Shown one piece after another: positions 55,020 to 64,000 of a DNA stretch of 64,000 nucleotides; the stretch's first letter is position 1, and every line of letters starts with the position of its first letter. The notes beneath the pieces were generated by a model. It did no database searches and was not told the DNA's origin. It worked only from the letters and a program-made list of their open reading frames with translations. This stretch comes from Endozoicomonas sp. ISHI1 (GTDB lineage Bacteria > Pseudomonadota > Gammaproteobacteria > Pseudomonadales > Endozoicomonadaceae). The DNA lies in the NCBI RefSeq assembly GCF_024606225.1, contig NZ_JAGRPU010000001.1, forward strand, positions 62,001-126,000. The letters are read 5' to 3'. Made by a program: the position numbers and the translations under genes.

Positions 55020-57011
55020 ATGAATCATACAGTGATGATAAAAAAATCGTTAAAGACAACGATTTTCCAAGCCCTTCCCATTGCGACCCTCTTTCTTTCC
55101 CTGTCCATGATGCCTGTCCTGGCAGAGGCAGAGAACGCAGTTAATAAATCCCCTTCCCTTTCCTTATATGGCGACGGTAAATACTCAAAAGATTTCAAGT
55201 ATTTTGACTATGTGAATCCCAATGCTCCCAAGGGGGGGACACTGCGGATGGCCAGCATGGGGACTTTCGACAGCCTGAATCCTTTCATAGAAAAAGGGAC
55301 TCCGGCTGAGGGGATAGGTCTGATTTACGACACTTTGATGACCAGCAGTGCGGATGAACCTTTCTCCATGTATGCCCTGGTGGCTGAATATGCAGAGCCT
55401 GCCACTGATAACAGTGGCATCACTTTCCATTTGAATTCTAAAGCCCGGTTTCACGACGGACAACCGATCACCGCTAACGATGTCGTTTACAGCTTTGAAC
55501 TGCTCAGGGATAAAGGCTCACCGTTTTACCGGGCTTACTATGGCGATATTGCCAAGGCAGAGAGCTTGTCCAAACGCAGTGTCCGCTTCGTTTTCAAACA
55601 CAACCGTAACCCTGAACTTCCCCTGATCATTTCCCAACTCCCGGTACTTCCAAAACACTTCTGGGAAACACAATCGAATAACTTTGAAGAGGCCAACCTG
55701 ACTCAACCTTTGGGCAGTGGCCCCTACAAAATCCGTTCTGCCGAAGCGGGTCGCAGCATTGTCTACGAAAGAGTTGATGACTACTGGGGTAAAGATCTGC
55801 CGGTCAGCAGAGGCCGTTACAACTTTGATGTGCGTCGTTACGACTATTACCGGGATGCCAACGTAGCACTGCAAGCCCTGAAAGCCGGCGAATACGATCT
55901 TCGCTTTGAAAATATTGCCAGGAACTGGGCCACCGCCTACGACTCTCCGGCGGTTAAAAAAGGTGACCTGATTCAGGAGTCCTTTCCAACCAAAGCCCCT
56001 CAGGGGATGCAGGGATTTGTTTTTAACCTGCGCAGAGATATTTTCGAGGACGTGAGAGTTCGAAAAGCTTTGAATTACGCTATGGACTTCGAGTGGCTTA
56101 ACAAGAATCTGTTCTACAACAGCTACACCAGGACACAGAGTTATTTTGCCAACTCTGATATGGAAGCAACGGGTATTCCCGAGGGTAAAGAACTGGCTTA
56201 CCTTGAGCCCTGGCGAGATCAACTGCCCGCTGAGTTATTCAGCGAGTCCTTCAAACTGCCCAACACGGATGGCAGTGGCAGAATCCGAAGTCAGCTGAGC
56301 CAAGCTCTCTCTTTGATGGCACAGGCAGGCTGGAAACTGGAAAACGGTTCTCTCAGGAAAAATGGCAAGCCTTTCGAATTTGAGATTCTTCTATACGATT
56401 CAAGTATGGAGAAAGTAGCCCTGCCTCTGAAGAAAAACCTTGAGGCCATGGGGATCAATGCTAGTCTGCGAATCGTGGATATTTCACAATATATAAACCG
56501 GCTCAGAAGCTTCGACTTCGACATGCTGGTCAGTCGCATTCCTCAATCCAGTTCGCCCGGAAATGAGCAAAAGGACTTCTGGAGCAGCGAATCAGCGGAT
56601 CAGCCAGGAAGCCGAAATCTGATAGGCATTAAAAACCCGGTGGTCGATGGTCTGATCAAGGAAGTGATTAATGCCGGGTCCAGAGAAAATCTCGTTGCCG
56701 CCGTTAAAGCTCTGGATAGGGTTTTGCTCTGGAATGCATACATGATTCCCCAATGGTATCTGGCCAGTAACAGAATCGCCTATTGGAAACCGCTCAAGCA
56801 TCCCCTGAGCACTCCTGATCAGGAACCACTTTACCAGTTTGACCTGGACTCCTGGTGGATGGAACCAACAATCATCAGGGCTTCAGACACAACCGACGAT
56901 GGCTCAAACAAAGATGAGGACAATAAAGGCATGCCGGTCTGGCCTGCTGGCATTCTGTTAGCCATCCTGATTCTGGGTTGGTTGATACGTCGTTCAAAGC
57001 GTCAGATCTGA
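55020..57011 (+). CDS. YejA-type peptide-binding protein, paralogue 4, membrane-anchored
   Basis: 663 residues if started at ATG 55020; 55002 and 55035 are equally possible, as none has a good ribosome site. The signal peptide ([22 protein letters not shown]) is followed by the complete YejA pattern: [100 protein letters not shown] and [13 protein letters not shown]. Unlike the other three it has a C-terminal extension: an acidic linker ([15 protein letters not shown]) and a membrane helix with basic end ([21 protein letters not shown]). It would thus be tethered in the inner membrane beside the permease, whose gene follows after 2 nt. Confidence 0.9.
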   Translation: MNHTVMIKKSLKTTIFQALPIATLFLSLSMMPVLAEAENAVNKSPSLSLYGDGKYSKDFKYFDYVNPNAPKGGTLRMASMGTFDSLNPFIEKGTPAEGIGLIYDTLMTSSADEPFSMYALVAEYAEPATDNSGITFHLNSKARFHDGQPITANDVVYSFELLRDKGSPFYRAYYGDIAKAESLSKRSVRFVFKHNRNPELPLIISQLPVLPKHFWETQSNNFEEANLTQPLGSGPYKIRSAEAGRSIVYERVDDYWGKDLPVSRGRYNFDVRRYDYYRDANVALQALKAGEYDLRFENIARNWATAYDSPAVKKGDLIQESFPTKAPQGMQGFVFNLRRDIFEDVRVRKALNYAMDFEWLNKNLFYNSYTRTQSYFANSDMEATGIPEGKELAYLEPWRDQLPAELFSESFKLPNTDGSGRIRSQLSQALSLMAQAGWKLENGSLRKNGKPFEFEILLYDSSMEKVALPLKKNLEAMGINASLRIVDISQYINRLRSFDFDMLVSRIPQSSSPGNEQKDFWSSESADQPGSRNLIGIKNPVVDGLIKEVINAGSRENLVAAVKALDRVLLWNAYMIPQWYLASNRIAYWKPLKHPLSTPDQEPLYQFDLDSWWMEPTIIRASDTTDDGSNKDEDNKGMPVWPAGILLAILILGWLIRRSKRQI

Positions 57012-57013
57012 TT

Positions 57014-58102
57014 ATGAAAAGCTATATTCTGCGCCGACTGGCGTTAATGATTCCGACACTATTCGGTATTTTGTTATTGAACTTTGTCATCATTCAGGCC
57101 GCACCGGGTGGACCTGTTGAGCAGATGATTGCCAAACTGGAAGGTTTTGAAATCAATGCCATCAGCCGTATCGGAGGTTCAGGCAGTGCTGAGATCCAAC
57201 AGGTAAGCGTGGACGAATCCGGTGAGTACCGCGGACGGCGGGGACTGGATCCGGAACTGATCAAAGACATTGAAAAGCTTTACGGCTTTGACAAACCGGC
57301 CTATGAGCGTTTTATCCAGATGGTACTCAACTATGCTCGCTTTGAGTTTGGCGACTCTTTTTTCAGAGATGCGAAAGTCGTTGACCTCATCAAAGAGAAA
57401 TTACCTGTCTCCATCTCTCTTGGATTATGGAGTACCTTGCTGATCTATCTGATCTCCATTCCTATGGGGATTCGAAAAGCATTAAAACATGGTAGCCCGT
57501 TCGATGTCTGGACCAGCGCGGTCATCACTACGGGGTATGCCATTCCGAGCTTTCTACTGGCAATCCTGCTCATCGTGCTCTTTGCCGGTGGCAGTTACTG
57601 GAATTTCTTTCCATTGCGCGGATTAACATCGGAAAACTTTGACCAGCTTAGCCTTATTGGCAAACTGGCAGATTATGCCTGGCATATGGTTCTTCCGGTT
57701 TTCTGTATTGTTATTGGTGGCTTTGCAACATTAACAATGCTGACTAAAAACTCTTTTCTCGATGAGATTCATCGCCAGTATGTACAGACAGCCCGGGCCA
57801 AGGGTCTGGATGATCATCAAGTACTGTACGGCCATGTTTTCAGAAACGCCATGCTGCTGGTGATATCCGGATTCCCGGCGGCTCTCATTGGCATTCTGTT
57901 CACCAGCTCGCTGCTGATTGAAATTATTTTTTCACTGGATGGCCTTGGCCTGCTCGGATATGAAGCCGCCATTAATCGAGATTACCCCGTGGTCTTCGGA
58001 TCTCTCTTTATCTTCACCCTGATAGGCATGGTGGTAAAACTGCTGGGAGATCTGACCTACATGCTGGTTGACCCGAGAATTGATTTTGAGGCGAGGGATT
58101 AA
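57014..58102 (+). CDS. yejB: Peptide/microcin C ABC transporter permease YejB
   Basis: 362-residue inner-membrane permease, start ATG 57014, 2 nt after the previous stop. It opens with [19 protein letters not shown] and carries [60 protein letters not shown] and the EAA-type loop [18 protein letters not shown] near the C-terminus. Alignment to E. coli YejB is evident along its length. With YejE it forms the channel for oligopeptides, and in E. coli for the antibiotic microcin C. Confidence 0.95.
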   Translation: MKSYILRRLALMIPTLFGILLLNFVIIQAAPGGPVEQMIAKLEGFEINAISRIGGSGSAEIQQVSVDESGEYRGRRGLDPELIKDIEKLYGFDKPAYERFIQMVLNYARFEFGDSFFRDAKVVDLIKEKLPVSISLGLWSTLLIYLISIPMGIRKALKHGSPFDVWTSAVITTGYAIPSFLLAILLIVLFAGGSYWNFFPLRGLTSENFDQLSLIGKLADYAWHMVLPVFCIVIGGFATLTMLTKNSFLDEIHRQYVQTARAKGLDDHQVLYGHVFRNAMLLVISGFPAALIGILFTSSLLIEIIFSLDGLGLLGYEAAINRDYPVVFGSLFIFTLIGMVVKLLGDLTYMLVDPRIDFEARD

Positions 58103-58103
58103 G

Positions 58104-59156
58104 ATGGCATCGTCTCAAATCATAAAACCTTCCCGTATAAGCCCTCTTAACCAGCGACGCTGGAAAAGCTTCAAAAGCAATCGACGGGGCTATTACTCTC
58201 TCTGGATTTTCAGTTTCCTGTTTTTCACCACTTTATTTGCCGAGCTGATTGCCAACGATAAGCCGCTTCTGGTTTATTTCAAAGGTGAAATCTATACCCC
58301 CATTTTCCATATCTACCCAGAAACAGCGTTTGGTGGCGAGTTTGAACTGGAAATGGATTATCGTCAGGACTACGCAAAAGAACTGATCGAGCCCCACGGC
58401 TGGATGCTCTGGCCACCAATTCATTACAGCTACGACACGATCAACTATGCCCGTGTTGCCCCGGCACCTCCCACGCCAGAGAATTTGCTGGGGACCGATG
58501 ACCAGGGCAGAGATGTTCTGGCCCGAGTCATTTACGGTTTTAGAATTTCTGTGCTTTTTGGACTGATTCTAACGCTGTTCAGCTCTCTCATAGGGGTTGC
58601 CGTTGGCGCTATGCAGGGATTTTACGGCGGAAGAACAGATCTTATCGGGCAACGGTTTATTGAAGTCTGGTCAGGTATGCCCAGCCTGTATCTGCTGATC
58701 ATTCTTTCCAGTTTTGTCGAACCCGGCTTCTGGTGGTTGCTTGGGATTATGCTGATGTTTTCCTGGATGGCTCTGGTCGATGTGGTTCGTGCGGAATTCT
58801 TGCGCGGACGAAATCTGGAATACGTCCGGGCCGCCAGGGCACTTGGGATGACCGATGGCAGACTTATGTTCCGCCATATTCTACCCAACGCCATGATAGC
58901 AACGATCACTTTCATGCCCTTTATTCTCACCGGAGCCATCACCACCCTGACGTCACTGGACTTCCTGGGTTTTGGCCTGCCAGCCGGATCGCCTTCATTG
59001 GGTGAGCTGATCGCCCAGGGCAAGAACAACCTTCAAGCACCATGGCTGGGAATTACAGCCTTCATGGTGATGTCAGTGATGCTGACCCTGCTGGTGTTTA
59101 TTGGGGAAGCTACCCGTGACGCCCTTGATCCACGCAAATACGTTACAGGTCACTAA
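58104..59156 (+). CDS. yejE: Peptide/microcin C ABC transporter permease YejE
   Basis: 350 residues; ATG 58104 directly follows the yejB stop. Hallmarks are SPLNQRRWKSFKSNRRGYYSL, ELIANDKPLLVYFKGEIYTP, the long periplasmic segment with MLWPPIHYSYDTI, LLGTDDQGRDVLARVIYGFRIS, and the EAA loop ARALGMTDGRLMFRHILPNA. It is the second permease half of the YejABEF importer. Only 3 nt separate it from yejF. Confidence 0.95.
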   Translation: MASSQIIKPSRISPLNQRRWKSFKSNRRGYYSLWIFSFLFFTTLFAELIANDKPLLVYFKGEIYTPIFHIYPETAFGGEFELEMDYRQDYAKELIEPHGWMLWPPIHYSYDTINYARVAPAPPTPENLLGTDDQGRDVLARVIYGFRISVLFGLILTLFSSLIGVAVGAMQGFYGGRTDLIGQRFIEVWSGMPSLYLLIILSSFVEPGFWWLLGIMLMFSWMALVDVVRAEFLRGRNLEYVRAARALGMTDGRLMFRHILPNAMIATITFMPFILTGAITTLTSLDFLGFGLPAGSPSLGELIAQGKNNLQAPWLGITAFMVMSVMLTLLVFIGEATRDALDPRKYVTGH

Positions 59157-59159
59157 ACA

Positions 59160-60752
59160 ATGACAAGTTCCCTGCTCGAGATCAAAGACCTGAAAATTCG
59201 CTTCAATCAGGGCGGCGGCAGCAGCGATGCGGTAAAAAGCATCAGTTTTGAACTGTTTCCGGGAGAGACGCTGGGTCTGGTGGGCGAGTCCGGCTCCGGT
59301 AAATCCATTTCTGCCCTGAGCATACTGCAACTGCTTCCTGAAAATGCCAGTCACCAGGGTGAGATTCTGTTTGATGGTACAAACCTGTTGGCCTTATCAG
59401 AAAGGGAGATCAGAGGCGTTCGTGGAAACCAGATCGGTATGATTTTTCAGGAACCCATGACCGCCCTTAACCCTCTGCACACGATAGATAAACAGATCTG
59501 TGAAGTACTCAGTCTGCACCTGGGCATGCATCCTGAACAGGCCAGTCAGCGTGCTTTGGAGCTGCTTGAACTGGTGGGCATTCAGGAGCCAGCCAAAAAG
59601 CTTTCAGCCTATCCCCACGAACTGTCGGGTGGTCAGCGTCAAAGAGCCATGATTGCTATGGCTCTGGCCTGCGAGCCAAAAGTCCTGATTGCCGATGAGC
59701 CCACAACTGCACTGGACGTGACGGTACAAAGACAGATTCTGTCGCTGCTGGCCGAACTACAGCAGAAAATGGGTATGGCCATTTTGTTTATCAGTCATGA
59801 TCTAAACCTGATTCACCATGTTGCTCATCGAATCTGTGTCATGAAAAACGGAGAACTGGTGGAAACCGGTGCCACGGGAGAAGTGTTCAATCAACCAAAG
59901 CATCCTTACACCGTAGAACTGCTCAATGCCGAGCCATCCGGTGAACCGGAACCTGTGTCCCGGGCGCAGAATAAAATCATTGAGGGGCGGGATATAAGGG
60001 TCTGGTTTCCGGTAAAAGCCGGATTCTTCCGCAAAACCGTCGACCATATCAAAGCTGTAACGGACCTCTCTATCTCAGTCGCTGAAGGTGAAACACTGGG
60101 TATTGTAGGTGAATCCGGTTCCGGAAAAACCACACTCGGGATGGCGCTCCTGAAACTGCAGGAGAGTCAGGGTCAGATCTACTTTAAAGGTGATGCCCTT
60201 CACTCCCTGAGCCAAAAACAGTGTCGTCCTTACCGACGACAGATGCAGGTTGTTTTTCAGGACCCTTACGGCAGTCTGAGCCCGAGAATGACCATCGCTG
60301 ACATTATTGGCGAGGGGCTGGATATCCATCAGCTGGCTAGCAACGGAGAACGAGACGAGCTGATCATAAAAGCCATGACAGAGGTCGGTCTTAATCCTCA
60401 ATGGCGACACCGTTATCCCCATGAGTTTTCTGGCGGACAGAGGCAGCGCATCGCCATAGCCAGAGCTCTGGTCCTCAAGCCCAGACTGATCATTCTTGAT
60501 GAGCCCACCTCTGCTCTGGACAGGACTGTCCAGTCTCAAGTCATAAAGCTATTAAGAGATCTGCAGAAAAAACACAATCTTAGCTATATCTTTATCAGCC
60601 ACGACCTTGCGGTTGTAAAAGCCATGAGCCACAGGATTCTGGTGATGAAGGACGGTGAGATTATTGAGCAGGGCTCAACCGAACAGATCTTTCACCATCC
60701 TCAAACGGAATACACCTGCGAGCTGCTTGAAGCCGCTTTCGAAAGCTACTAG
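59160..60752 (+). CDS. yejF: Peptide/microcin C ABC transporter ATPase YejF (fused)
   Basis: 530-residue protein with two ABC domains in one chain. Domain 1 has Walker A GESGSGKS (about residues 42-49), signature LSGGQRQR (about 156) and Walker B VLIADEP. Domain 2 has Walker A GESGSGKT (about 318), signature FSGGQRQR (about 425) and Walker B LIILDEP. This OppDF-like fusion is the standard YejF form. Its TAG stop (60750-60752) is formed by the first bases of an inverted-repeat element at 60749-60828, so the original C-terminus may have been slightly altered. Confidence 0.95.
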   Translation: MTSSLLEIKDLKIRFNQGGGSSDAVKSISFELFPGETLGLVGESGSGKSISALSILQLLPENASHQGEILFDGTNLLALSEREIRGVRGNQIGMIFQEPMTALNPLHTIDKQICEVLSLHLGMHPEQASQRALELLELVGIQEPAKKLSAYPHELSGGQRQRAMIAMALACEPKVLIADEPTTALDVTVQRQILSLLAELQQKMGMAILFISHDLNLIHHVAHRICVMKNGELVETGATGEVFNQPKHPYTVELLNAEPSGEPEPVSRAQNKIIEGRDIRVWFPVKAGFFRKTVDHIKAVTDLSISVAEGETLGIVGESGSGKTTLGMALLKLQESQGQIYFKGDALHSLSQKQCRPYRRQMQVVFQDPYGSLSPRMTIADIIGEGLDIHQLASNGERDELIIKAMTEVGLNPQWRHRYPHEFSGGQRQRIAIARALVLKPRLIILDEPTSALDRTVQSQVIKLLRDLQKKHNLSYIFISHDLAVVKAMSHRILVMKDGEIIEQGSTEQIFHHPQTEYTCELLEAAFESY

Positions 60753-60828
60753 CAGCCTGTCGGACTTAAGCGTCCGTAGCGAGGATTGCAACCGCAGTAG
60801 GACAGCCTTAAGTCCGACAGGCTGCTAG
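60749..60828. mobile_element. MITE-like inverted-repeat element, short form
   Basis: Perfect 22-bp inverted repeats (CTAGCAGCCTGTCGGACTTAAG at 60749-60770 in two parts: CTAGCAGCCTG and TCGGACTTAAG; complement at 60807-60828) enclose 36 bp. TA dinucleotides lie at both outer edges, as expected for elements moved by IS630/Tc1-type transposases. The ends match the longer element at 28997-29197. As RNA it would fold into a long hairpin just after yejF and could act as a terminator, though no T tract follows. Confidence 0.65.
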
Positions 60829-60966
60829 ATAATGTCTGCATGTTGAGGGTATTTCATCATTCTCCCATCGAGCGGGTGAAATACTTCTCTCATTAATTAA
60901 TTGTTATCAGTCGCTTTTCAACTATCTTCACTTCACCTGCAGACGAATTCCGTTGGAGTGAGCAAC

Positions 60967-62889
60967 ATGTCCCTGTTTGAACATTACCAGCAAAGATATG
61001 ACTCAACCCTGGAAGAAGAGATGAGCCTTCAGGCTTTCCTGGAGCTATGCAAGCAAGAACCCGGAACCTATGCCAGCGCAGCCGAGCGCGTGCTTGAAGC
61101 GATTGGCGAGCCAGAACTTGTCGATACTTCAAGAAACCCGAGACTCAGTAGAATATTTTCCAACAAGTTGATCAAACGGTATCCAGCGTTCAGCGGGTTC
61201 TTTGGTATGGAAGAATCCATTGAACAGATTGTTTCTTATTTTCAGTATGCTGCCCAGGGGCTGGAAGAAAAGAAGCAGATTCTCTATCTGCTTGGCCCGG
61301 TTGGTGGTGGTAAATCCTCGCTGGCGGAAAAACTGAAAGAACTGATTGAAAAAGTACCCTTCTACGCCATCAAAGGATCGCCAGTGTTTGAATCACCTCT
61401 CGGTCTTTTCAACCCGGAGCAGGACGGAGAGCTACTTGCGAAAGAATTCGGTATACCCGACCGCTGTCTGAGATACATTATGTCCCCGTGGGCCGTTAAG
61501 CGCCTCGAGGAATACAAAGGTGACATTACTCAGTTCAGGGTCATCAAACTCTATCCTAACCGACTGAAGCAGATTGCCGTTGCCAAAACCGAACCCGGCG
61601 ATGAAAACAATCAGGATATCTCCAGCCTGGTGGGCAAGGTGGATATACGACAACTGGAAGAATATTCGCAGGATGATCCCGATGCCTATAGTTTCTCGGG
61701 GGCACTCTGCAGGGCCAATCAGGGCATTATGGAGTTTGTCGAAATGTTCAAGGCCCCGATCAAGGTACTCCACCCTTTGCTGACAGCCACCCAGGAAGGT
61801 AATTACAACAGCACTGAAGGCTTGGGCTCTATTCCCTATGAAGGCATTATTCTCGCTCACTCGAACGAATCGGAGTGGCAAACATTCAGAAACAACAAAA
61901 CCAATGAAGCTTTTATTGATCGCGTCAACATTATCAAAGTGCCCTATTGCACCCGCATGAGTGAGGAAATCAGAATTTATGAGAAGCTGCTTGAACACAG
62001 TTCTCTTAACAAAGCTCCCTGTGCCCCGGATACATTGCGGATGCTTGCTCAGTTCAGTGTCCTTTCCCGGATAGCCGACCCGGAAAATTCCTCTATCTAC
62101 TCCAAGATGCGGGTCTACGACGGTGAGAATCTCAAAGACACCGATCCTAACGCCAAATCGCTTCAGGAATACAAGGATGCGGCTGGCGTCGACGAAGGGA
62201 TGGAAGGATTATCGACCCGATTTGCTTTCAAGATACTCTCAAAGGTCTTTAATTTTGACCCTACCGAAATAGCTGCTAACCCGGTTCACCTGTTGTACGT
62301 TCTTGAGCAACAGATTGAACAACAACAGTTCCCCGAAGCCATTGAAGAGCGATACATCAGCTTCATCAAGGGGTATCTGACGCCAAGATACGTGGAGTTT
62401 CTGGGTAAAGAGATTCAGACAGCGTATCTGGAATCGTACTCAGAGTACGGTCAGAATATTTTTGATCGCTACATCACCTACGCCGATTTCTGGATTCAGG
62501 ATCAGGAGTTCAGAGATCCTGATACCGGACAGATACTCGACCGGATAGCTCTCAATGATGAGCTGGAAAAAATTGAGAAGCCCGCCGGAATAGCCAACCC
62601 GAAAGACTTTCGCAATGAGGTGGTCAATTTTGTGCTCAGAGCCAGGGCTGATATGCAGGGCAAGAATCCCATCTGGCTCAGTTACGAAAAGATGAGATCC
62701 GTGATTGAGAAAAAGATGTTCTCCAACACAGAAGACCTGCTGCCTGTCATCTCATTTAATGCAAAGGCTTCCCATGACGATCAGAAGAAACATGCCGACT
62801 TTGTGGACCGCATGGTACAGCACGGCTACACCGAAAAGCAGGTCAGACTGCTGTCTGAGTGGTACATCAGGGTCAGGAAGTCCCAGTAA
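60967..62889 (+). CDS. yeaG: PrkA/YeaG family serine protein kinase
   Basis: 640 residues from ATG 60967 (MSLFEHYQQRYDST), supported by GGAGTGAG just upstream; an in-frame start at 60901 adds 22 untypical residues. The AAA+-like N-terminal domain has a Walker A GPVGGGKSS (about residues 110-118), followed by the PrkA C-terminal domain. E. coli YeaG is a kinase of stationary phase and nitrogen starvation that works with YeaH. Here the next gene, 51 nt on, is spoVR, and yeaH is not between them. Confidence 0.95.
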   Translation: MSLFEHYQQRYDSTLEEEMSLQAFLELCKQEPGTYASAAERVLEAIGEPELVDTSRNPRLSRIFSNKLIKRYPAFSGFFGMEESIEQIVSYFQYAAQGLEEKKQILYLLGPVGGGKSSLAEKLKELIEKVPFYAIKGSPVFESPLGLFNPEQDGELLAKEFGIPDRCLRYIMSPWAVKRLEEYKGDITQFRVIKLYPNRLKQIAVAKTEPGDENNQDISSLVGKVDIRQLEEYSQDDPDAYSFSGALCRANQGIMEFVEMFKAPIKVLHPLLTATQEGNYNSTEGLGSIPYEGIILAHSNESEWQTFRNNKTNEAFIDRVNIIKVPYCTRMSEEIRIYEKLLEHSSLNKAPCAPDTLRMLAQFSVLSRIADPENSSIYSKMRVYDGENLKDTDPNAKSLQEYKDAAGVDEGMEGLSTRFAFKILSKVFNFDPTEIAANPVHLLYVLEQQIEQQQFPEAIEERYISFIKGYLTPRYVEFLGKEIQTAYLESYSEYGQNIFDRYITYADFWIQDQEFRDPDTGQILDRIALNDELEKIEKPAGIANPKDFRNEVVNFVLRARADMQGKNPIWLSYEKMRSVIEKKMFSNTEDLLPVISFNAKASHDDQKKHADFVDRMVQHGYTEKQVRLLSEWYIRVRKSQ

Positions 62890-62940
62890 CCTGTCTACCG
62901 GGTCTTCCGTCGTCTTTTCGAAAAGGAAGTGAAATAGCCA

Positions 62941-64000
62941 TGAATAGCCAGTACCTTTCAACCGGCTCCGAGTGGACCTTTGAGCTACTTGACGCTTATG
63001 ACAGGGCCATTGGCCAGCTGGCAGAAAAGTTTGAATTGGATACTTACCCAAACCAGATTGAAGTCATAAACTCGGAACAAATGATTGATGCCTACACTTC
63101 GTTGGGCATGCCGCTCATGTACCATCACTGGAGTTTTGGTAAAAAATTTCTTACGAATCTTCAAAACTACAGACGTGGTCGAATGGGGCTTGCCTATGAA
63201 ATTGTCATCAATTCAAACCCCTGCATCGCCTACTTGATGGAGGAAAATTCCATGGCCATGCAGGCTCTGGTGATTGCCCATGCCTGTTACGGTCATAACT
63301 CTTTTTTCAAAGGTAACTATCTATTCCGTCAGTGGACCAATGCAGACTCGATTGTCGATTATCTGCTGTTTGCCAGGAACTACATTAATCAGTGCGAGGA
63401 AAAATACGGTGTTGACGCTGTTGAAGTGATTCTGGATGCCTGCCATGCGTTGATGAATCAAGGAGTCAATCGATATATGCGCCCTTCCGCCATTTCAGCA
63501 GAAATGGAAAAGAACCAGGCGAGGGAGAGAGAAGAATATATTCAGAGAAACATCAATGATCTCTGGCGAACGGTCCCAAGCAAAAAGGAAGACCCTGCCA
63601 AAGTGAGAAAACGATTCCCTTCAGAGCCGGAAGAAAACATTCTCTACTTTGTTGAAAAAAATGCACCACTGTTGAAAACCTGGCAACGGGAACTGATTCG
63701 AATTGTCCGTAAAATAGCCCAGTATTTTTATCCTCAGCGGCAGACCCAGGTGATGAACGAAGGTTGGGCCAGCTTCTGGCATTACACGCTGATGCATGAA
63801 CTCTATGCAAAAGGTCTGATCAACGAAGGCTATGTGCTCGAGTTTCTGCATTCTCACAGTAATGTCGTGTTTCAGCCGGATTTTGATGATCCACGTTATT
63901 CCGGCATAAACCCTTATACTCTGGGCTTCAATATCTATCGCGACATTCGCCGGATATGCGAAAATCCTACTCAGGAAGACCGGCTATGGTTTCCTGACCT
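62941..64000 (+). CDS. SpoVR family protein (YcgB), N-terminal part
   Basis: The frame is open from ATG 62941 to the end of the window (353 codons), so the gene continues outside. The N-terminus NSQYLSTGSEWTFELLDAYD and the blocks FELDTYPNQIEVINSEQMID, GMPLMYHHWSFGK, ELIRIVRKIAQYFYPQRQTQ and NEGWASFWHYTLMHELY are the SpoVR signature. Homologues such as E. coli YcgB are about 500 residues, so roughly two thirds is visible. SpoVR affects spore cortex formation in Bacillus; in Gram-negatives its role is unknown, but it is commonly linked to prkA/yeaG as here. It was easy to miss because its stop lies beyond the window. Confidence 0.95.

Noticed and set aside
55518-56222. 234-codon minus-strand frame
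   Set aside because: It is an antisense shadow within the fourth YejA paralogue.
60751-60826. Treating the inverted repeat after yejF only as an intrinsic terminator
   Set aside because: It has no T tract, and its ends recur at 28997-29197 with matching internal flank, which points to a repeated element.
1-64000. CRISPR arrays, rRNA genes and riboswitches
   Set aside because: No regularly spaced repeats, rRNA-like sequence or recognisable riboswitch core was seen anywhere in the window.

Overview
The window reads as chromosomal DNA of a Gram-negative gammaproteobacterium. It carries a cytochrome bo3 oxidase operon, the gloB/yafS/rnhA/dnaQ neighbourhood, mltD, a yejBEF transporter, prkA-spoVR and a classic gamma-type tRNA-Cys. 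The mix of ordinary housekeeping genes with proteins bearing eukaryote-like domains (LIM plus a DA1-type peptidase; a C2H2 zinc finger with a basic nuclear-localisation-like motif) suggests a host-associated marine member of the Oceanospirillales, with an Endozoicomonas-like bacterium my best guess. The genus is inference, not something the sequence proves.

Layout. 1-2.5 kb: tail of a DUF599 membrane protein and htpG behind a near-consensus sigma-32 promoter. 2.5-7.1 kb: a small unknown gene and cyoABCD, with no cyoE. 7.1-9.8 kb: gene debris (serine dehydratase and membrane-protein remnants) around an anchored beta-helix-like surface protein. 9.8-13.4 kb: tRNA-Cys, a DA1-like LIM peptidase, and a KfrA-like/tyrosine recombinase pair with a perfect 38-bp palindrome over its promoter. 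13.5-15.4 kb: HiPIP, a MarR-like regulator, galU. 15.7-21.0 kb: three genes that look like a candidate effector cluster. Two transcription units start from near-identical sigma-E/ECF-type promoters, and they encode a short paralogue, a methyltransferase-like protein flanked by repeat modules, and a 949-residue zinc-finger protein.

21.0-31.6 kb: an RND efflux pair, xthA, a YcbX-like MOSC protein, tatD, fieF, a glutaredoxin-like protein and a CPA2 antiporter. 31.8-35.1 kb: two adjacent unrecognised exported membrane proteins. 35.1-40.4 kb: DUF2970, an unlisted 35-residue membrane peptide, sulfite reductase cysI with DUF934, a second CPA2 carrier, and sohB. 40.8-43.5 kb: an autotransporter. 43.7-49.2 kb: nudC, dnaQ, rnhA, yafS-like, gloB, mltD. 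49.3-60.8 kb: four tandem YejA-type peptide-binding proteins feeding a single YejBEF transporter. 61-64 kb: prkA and the start of spoVR.

A short inverted-repeat element (MITE-like, TA-flanked) occurs twice, once overlapping the yejF stop codon. The most unusual parts are the DA1-like peptidase, the zinc-finger/NLS protein, and the repeat-flanked domain and shared promoter architecture of the 15.7-21 kb cluster. Positions were read by eye and may be off by a base or so in non-coding sites.
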